Part shown: positions 6,221-8,300 of the stretch, in pieces
Layout: every line of letters begins with the position of its first letter
Numbering within the stretch: the stretch's first letter is position 1
Assembly: GCA_947378615.1 (NCBI GenBank)
Contig: CANCKV010000119.1
Span: 1-8,300, forward strand
Reading direction: 5' to 3'
DNA: 8,300 nt
From: Chitinophagaceae bacterium
GTDB taxonomy: Bacteria > Bacteroidota > Bacteroidia > Chitinophagales > Chitinophagaceae
Program-made: the position numbers and the translations under genes
Notes under the pieces: generated by a model
Told to the model about the DNA's origin: nothing
Databases searched by the model: none
Seen by the model: only the letters and a program-made list of their open reading frames with translations

Positions 6221-6982
6221 ATGTTTAGATTAGACAACAAATCAGCAGTCATTACAGGTGGCGGAAGTGGCATTGGACGTGCCATGTCCATTTTATTTGC
6301 CAAGCAAGGTGCTACAGTTCATATTATTGAACTTAACGAAGATAATGCCCGAGCTACAGTAGAAGAAATTGTTCAAGCAGGTGGAAAGGTATTTGCACAT
6401 AGTTGTAATGTGGCAAATCAACAACAAGTTGTTGCTACTATTGAATCAATCGACAAGGTAGATATATTAATAAATAATGCAGGAATTGCCCATATTGGTA
6501 AGGCAGATACTACTCCTGAAGCTGATTTTGATAGAGTAATGGCTGTGAATGTTAAAGGCGCATATAATTGTATTTTTGCTGCTATTCCTAAACTGCGTCT
6601 CAGTGGAGGTGTTATTGTAAATATGGCTTCTATTGGTTCTAATGTTGGTATTGCAGACCGTTTTGTTTATAGTACTACAAAAGGAGCTATCAAGGCAATG
6701 ACAATGAGTGTTGCTCGTGATTATATCAAGGAAGGTATTCGTTGCAACTCTATTTCTCCTGCAAGGGTGCATACTCCTTTCGTAGATGGCTTTTTGAAAA
6801 ATAATTATGCAGGAAAAGAAGCGGAGATGTTCGAAAAACTATCCCAATCTCAACCTATCGGTCGTATGGCAGAGCCTCAAGAAATTGCCACTCTAGCACT
6901 TTATTTGTGTAGTAATGAAGCTAGTTTTATCACAGGGTGTGACTATCCGATAGATGGAGGATTCACTACGCTGAATAATTAG
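6221..6982 (+). CDS. Short-chain dehydrogenase/reductase, probable 2-keto-3-deoxy-L-fuconate dehydrogenase
   Basis: 253 residues, a classical-size SDR with a Rossmann fold and no signal peptide, so cytoplasmic. The cofactor loop is TGGGSGIG (12-19), NNAG is at 85-88, and the catalytic set is N110, S137, Y150 and K154. The acidic E37 at the end of the second strand favours NAD+ over NADP+. The C-terminus has the usual GRMAEPQEIA and ITGCDYPIDGG segments. Placed between a sugar-acid dehydratase and an FAH-family hydrolase, it most likely oxidises the C4 hydroxyl of the 2-keto-3-deoxy acid to the 2,4-diketo acid. That reaction is inferred from gene order, since SDR sequence alone does not set substrate. 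It lies 144 bp after the dehydratase and 227 bp before the hydrolase, both gaps being repeat-filled but without a clear terminator. Confidence 0.9.
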   Translation: MFRLDNKSAVITGGGSGIGRAMSILFAKQGATVHIIELNEDNARATVEEIVQAGGKVFAHSCNVANQQQVVATIESIDKVDILINNAGIAHIGKADTTPEADFDRVMAVNVKGAYNCIFAAIPKLRLSGGVIVNMASIGSNVGIADRFVYSTTKGAIKAMTMSVARDYIKEGIRCNSISPARVHTPFVDGFLKNNYAGKEAEMFEKLSQSQPIGRMAEPQEIATLALYLCSNEASFITGCDYPIDGGFTTLNN

Positions 6983-6987
6983 TAAAA

Positions 6988-7046
6988 GGTGGAAGGTGGA
7001 AGGTAGGAGGTGAAGGGTAGAAGGTAGAAGGTAGAAGCTAGAAGGT
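6988..7046. repeat. Heptamer tandem repeat, GGTAGAA type
   Basis: Eight 7-bp units (GGTGGAA twice, GGTAGGA, GGTGAAG, GGTAGAA three times, GCTAGAA) plus a partial unit, starting 5 bp after the SDR stop codon. It is purine-rich on the coding strand. Its reverse complement, (ACCTTCT)n, matches the second array of this spacer (7117-7172) at about five of every seven bases, so the two can pair imperfectly in RNA. Confidence 0.92.
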
Positions 7047-7116
7047 TTGTGTATAGTAAGATTATGTTTTTTTTTAGGATAAAATCTTTTTTATTCACAT
7101 AACAATACCCCTTTTT

Positions 7117-7172
7117 TCTTAGACCTTAGACCTTAAGCCCAAAGCCTTAAACCTTAAGCCTTAAACCTTAGT
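7117..7172. repeat. Heptamer tandem repeat, CCTTARR type
   Basis: Eight 7-bp units: TCTTAGA, CCTTAGA, CCTTAAG, CCCAAAG, CCTTAAA, CCTTAAG, CCTTAAA, CCTTAGT. It ends 37 bp before the hydrolase start. The 70 bases between this array and 6988-7046 are T-rich, with a run of nine T residues ending at 7075 and another tract at 7087-7092. The only hairpin beside them (AGGAT/ATCTT) is too weak to call a terminator. Confidence 0.9.
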
Positions 7173-7209
7173 CTATAAACTTTAATAATTGATAATTAAA
7201 ATATAACAC

Positions 7210-8067
7210 ATGAAACTTACAAGATTTGGAAACGTTGGCAACGAAAAGCCTGCTGTAGTGATAGATAATATTCGCTACGATGTTAGTGGTTTTGGTCAGG
7301 ATTTTACTGAAGATTTCTTTGGGAATGATGGCATCAAGAGATTAAAAGTGTGGGTTGCAACAAATAAGTCATCACTTCCTGTTGTTGACAATGCAGAAAG
7401 ATGGGCTTCTTGTATTGCTCGTCCTTCAAAGATTATTTGTATTGGGTTGAACTATGCAGATCATGCCGCAGAAAGCAATATGGCTTTACCAAAAGAACCC
7501 ATTATTTTCTTTAAATCAACTACTGCTTTAGTCGGTCCTAATGATGATTTAGTAATTCCTAAAGGCAGCGAAAAAACAGATTGGGAAGTTGAATTAGCTG
7601 TTATAATTGGAAAGAAAACAAGTTATGTATCAATCGAAGAGGCGCTAGATTATGTAGCAGGATATGCTTTACATAATGATTATAGCGAAAGAGCTTTTCA
7701 ATTAGAAAGGGGCGGTCAGTGGGTAAAAGGTAAAAGCTGTGACACTTTTGCTCCTTTAGGTCCTTGGTTAGCCACTATAGACGAAATTCCTTCAACAGAT
7801 GATTTACGCTTATGGTTGACTGTTAATGGAAAAACCTATCAGGATGGCAGCACTAAAAACCTTATTTTCAATGTACCTTTCTTAGTGTCTTATCTAAGTC
7901 AATTTATGACATTGCTTCCAGGTGACATTATTTCTACAGGTACTCCTGCAGGTGTAGGTCTAGGTCAAAAGCCTAATCCCGTATATCTAAAGGCAAGTGA
8001 TGTGGTTAGTTTAGGCATTGATGGATTAGGAACTTCAACGCAAAATGCAGTTGCATTTAACCACTAA
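7210..8067 (+). CDS. Fumarylacetoacetate hydrolase family protein, probable 2,4-diketo-3-deoxy-L-fuconate hydrolase
   Basis: 285 residues, typical of bacterial two-part FAH proteins: a small N-terminal domain (1-65), then the FAH fold (about 72-283). Visible active-site features are IGLNYADHAAE with H85 as the probable general base, E126 and E128 in DWEVELA and D157 in HNDYSERAFQ as Mg2+/Mn2+ ligands, the GKSCDTFAPLGPW segment (174-186), and STGTPAGVG (242-250). The family cleaves a C-C bond of a 1,3-diketo acid by hydrolysis. With the dehydratase and SDR upstream, the likely substrate is a 2,4-diketo-3-deoxy-6-deoxyhexonate, giving pyruvate and lactate; this is inferred from context. It is the last gene of the operon, with a strong terminator 49 bp after its stop. 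Confidence 0.92.
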   Translation: MKLTRFGNVGNEKPAVVIDNIRYDVSGFGQDFTEDFFGNDGIKRLKVWVATNKSSLPVVDNAERWASCIARPSKIICIGLNYADHAAESNMALPKEPIIFFKSTTALVGPNDDLVIPKGSEKTDWEVELAVIIGKKTSYVSIEEALDYVAGYALHNDYSERAFQLERGGQWVKGKSCDTFAPLGPWLATIDEIPSTDDLRLWLTVNGKTYQDGSTKNLIFNVPFLVSYLSQFMTLLPGDIISTGTPAGVGLGQKPNPVYLKASDVVSLGIDGLGTSTQNAVAFNH

Positions 8068-8116
8068 TAAGTTGATAAATAATAATGTAAATTTAAATAG
8101 TAAGAATAAAGTTGTA

Positions 8117-8143
8117 AAAAAGGGAGCAAATAGCTCCCTTTTT
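8117..8143. terminator. Intrinsic terminator closing the catabolic operon
   Basis: A perfect 11-bp stem, AAAAAGGGAGC (8117-8127) with GCTCCCTTTTT (8133-8143), around the 5-base loop AAATA. The T-run on the plus strand and the matching A-run make it functional in both directions, so it may also serve the convergent partial gene at 8248-8300. It lies 49 bp after the hydrolase stop codon. Confidence 0.92.
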
Positions 8144-8247
8144 ATTTGTATCTTATTTATCTCTATGAATAAATTTACATTGTATTTCACACTGCAAATA
8201 AGCCATTAATTGTTTTCTAAATTTCAAATCTACTTACTTGTCTCGAA

Positions 8248-8300
8248 TCATTCCAAGGACATTATCCCCTCAAACTTTTCAATGATTTCTTTAGTTGGTC
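8248..8300 (-). CDS. Possible C-terminal tail of a minus-strand gene (cut by window edge)
   Basis: On the minus strand one frame runs from the window edge through PTKEIIEKFEGIMSLE to a TGA at 8250-8248. The composition looks like an amphipathic C-terminal helix of a real protein, and the convergent position beyond a bidirectional terminator suits a gene end. The other two minus frames hit stops earlier. Only about 17 codons are visible, so the family cannot be named, and an open frame this short could arise by chance. Confidence 0.35.
   Translation of the reverse strand, partial: PTKEIIEKFEGIMSLE

Noticed and set aside
6467..6772. 101-residue minus-strand open frame
   Set aside because: It is antisense to the SDR gene over its NNAG and active-site segments; composition is unlike a real protein.
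7061..7095. T-rich tract with a short hairpin (AGGAT/ATCTT) in the SDR-hydrolase spacer, considered as a terminator
   Set aside because: The stem is only 5 bp with a wobble and no GC-rich core, so it should not stop transcription before the hydrolase gene.
8165..8209. Tiny plus-strand frame MNKFTLYFTLQISH after the operon terminator
   Set aside because: Fourteen codons with no initiation context or promoter; chance in AT-rich DNA.

Overview
The window reads as chromosomal DNA from a member of the phylum Bacteroidota. It is AT-rich with long AT-rich spacers. No Shine-Dalgarno sequences stand out before the starts. Two matches to the Bacteroidota -7 promoter element TAnnTTTG occur in one divergent intergenic region, and the protein families are typical of environmental Bacteroidota. 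Genus cannot be fixed from the sequence; a Chitinophagaceae or Sphingobacteriaceae type is a guess.

Layout. (1) 1-229, minus: N-terminal end of a secreted, probably large surface protein, followed by a gene-free stretch to 450 in which I see nothing definite. (2) 451-2046: a complete single-gene IS66-family insertion sequence with 26-bp terminal inverted repeats and an intact DDE transposase. (3) 2047-2594: a gene-free stretch filled by a modular repeat array (modules of about 20, 21 and 23 bp), a 4 x 10-bp tandem repeat, and a terminator for the gene that converges on it. One repeat-derived frame could encode a 56-residue heptad peptide, but this is doubtful. (4) 2595-4064, minus: cytidine deaminase (cdd) and, upstream of it, an AraC-family regulator with a cupin sensor domain. 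(5) 4065-4429: divergent control region with one -7 element per strand, a dyad beside the plus-strand element, and a terminator hairpin with an alternative pairing just before the next gene. (6) 4430-8067, plus: three catabolic genes, namely a UxaA/altronate-dehydratase-family sugar-acid dehydratase, a short-chain dehydrogenase and a fumarylacetoacetate-hydrolase-family enzyme, closed by a strong terminator at 8117-8143. (7) 8248-8300, minus: possible C-terminal tail of another gene.

How the genes fit together. Dehydratase, SDR and FAH hydrolase match the last three steps of the non-phosphorylating (diketo-hydrolase) route for 6-deoxy-sugar acids: L-fuconate or L-rhamnonate is dehydrated to the 2-keto-3-deoxy acid, oxidised to the 2,4-diketo acid and hydrolysed to pyruvate and lactate. 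L-fucose is the favoured substrate because UxaA-type proteins occur in known fucose clusters, but the substrate is inferred. The divergent AraC protein is the likely sugar-responsive regulator. The earlier steps (mutarotase, sugar dehydrogenase, lactonase, transporter) are not in the window.

The most unusual feature is repeat content. Both spacers inside the catabolic operon are packed with 7-bp tandem repeats placed in opposite orientations, so the mRNA would fold into long hairpins between cistrons. The array beside the insertion sequence has a 21-bp (3 x 7) unit. No CRISPR array, tRNA, rRNA or defence system was seen.
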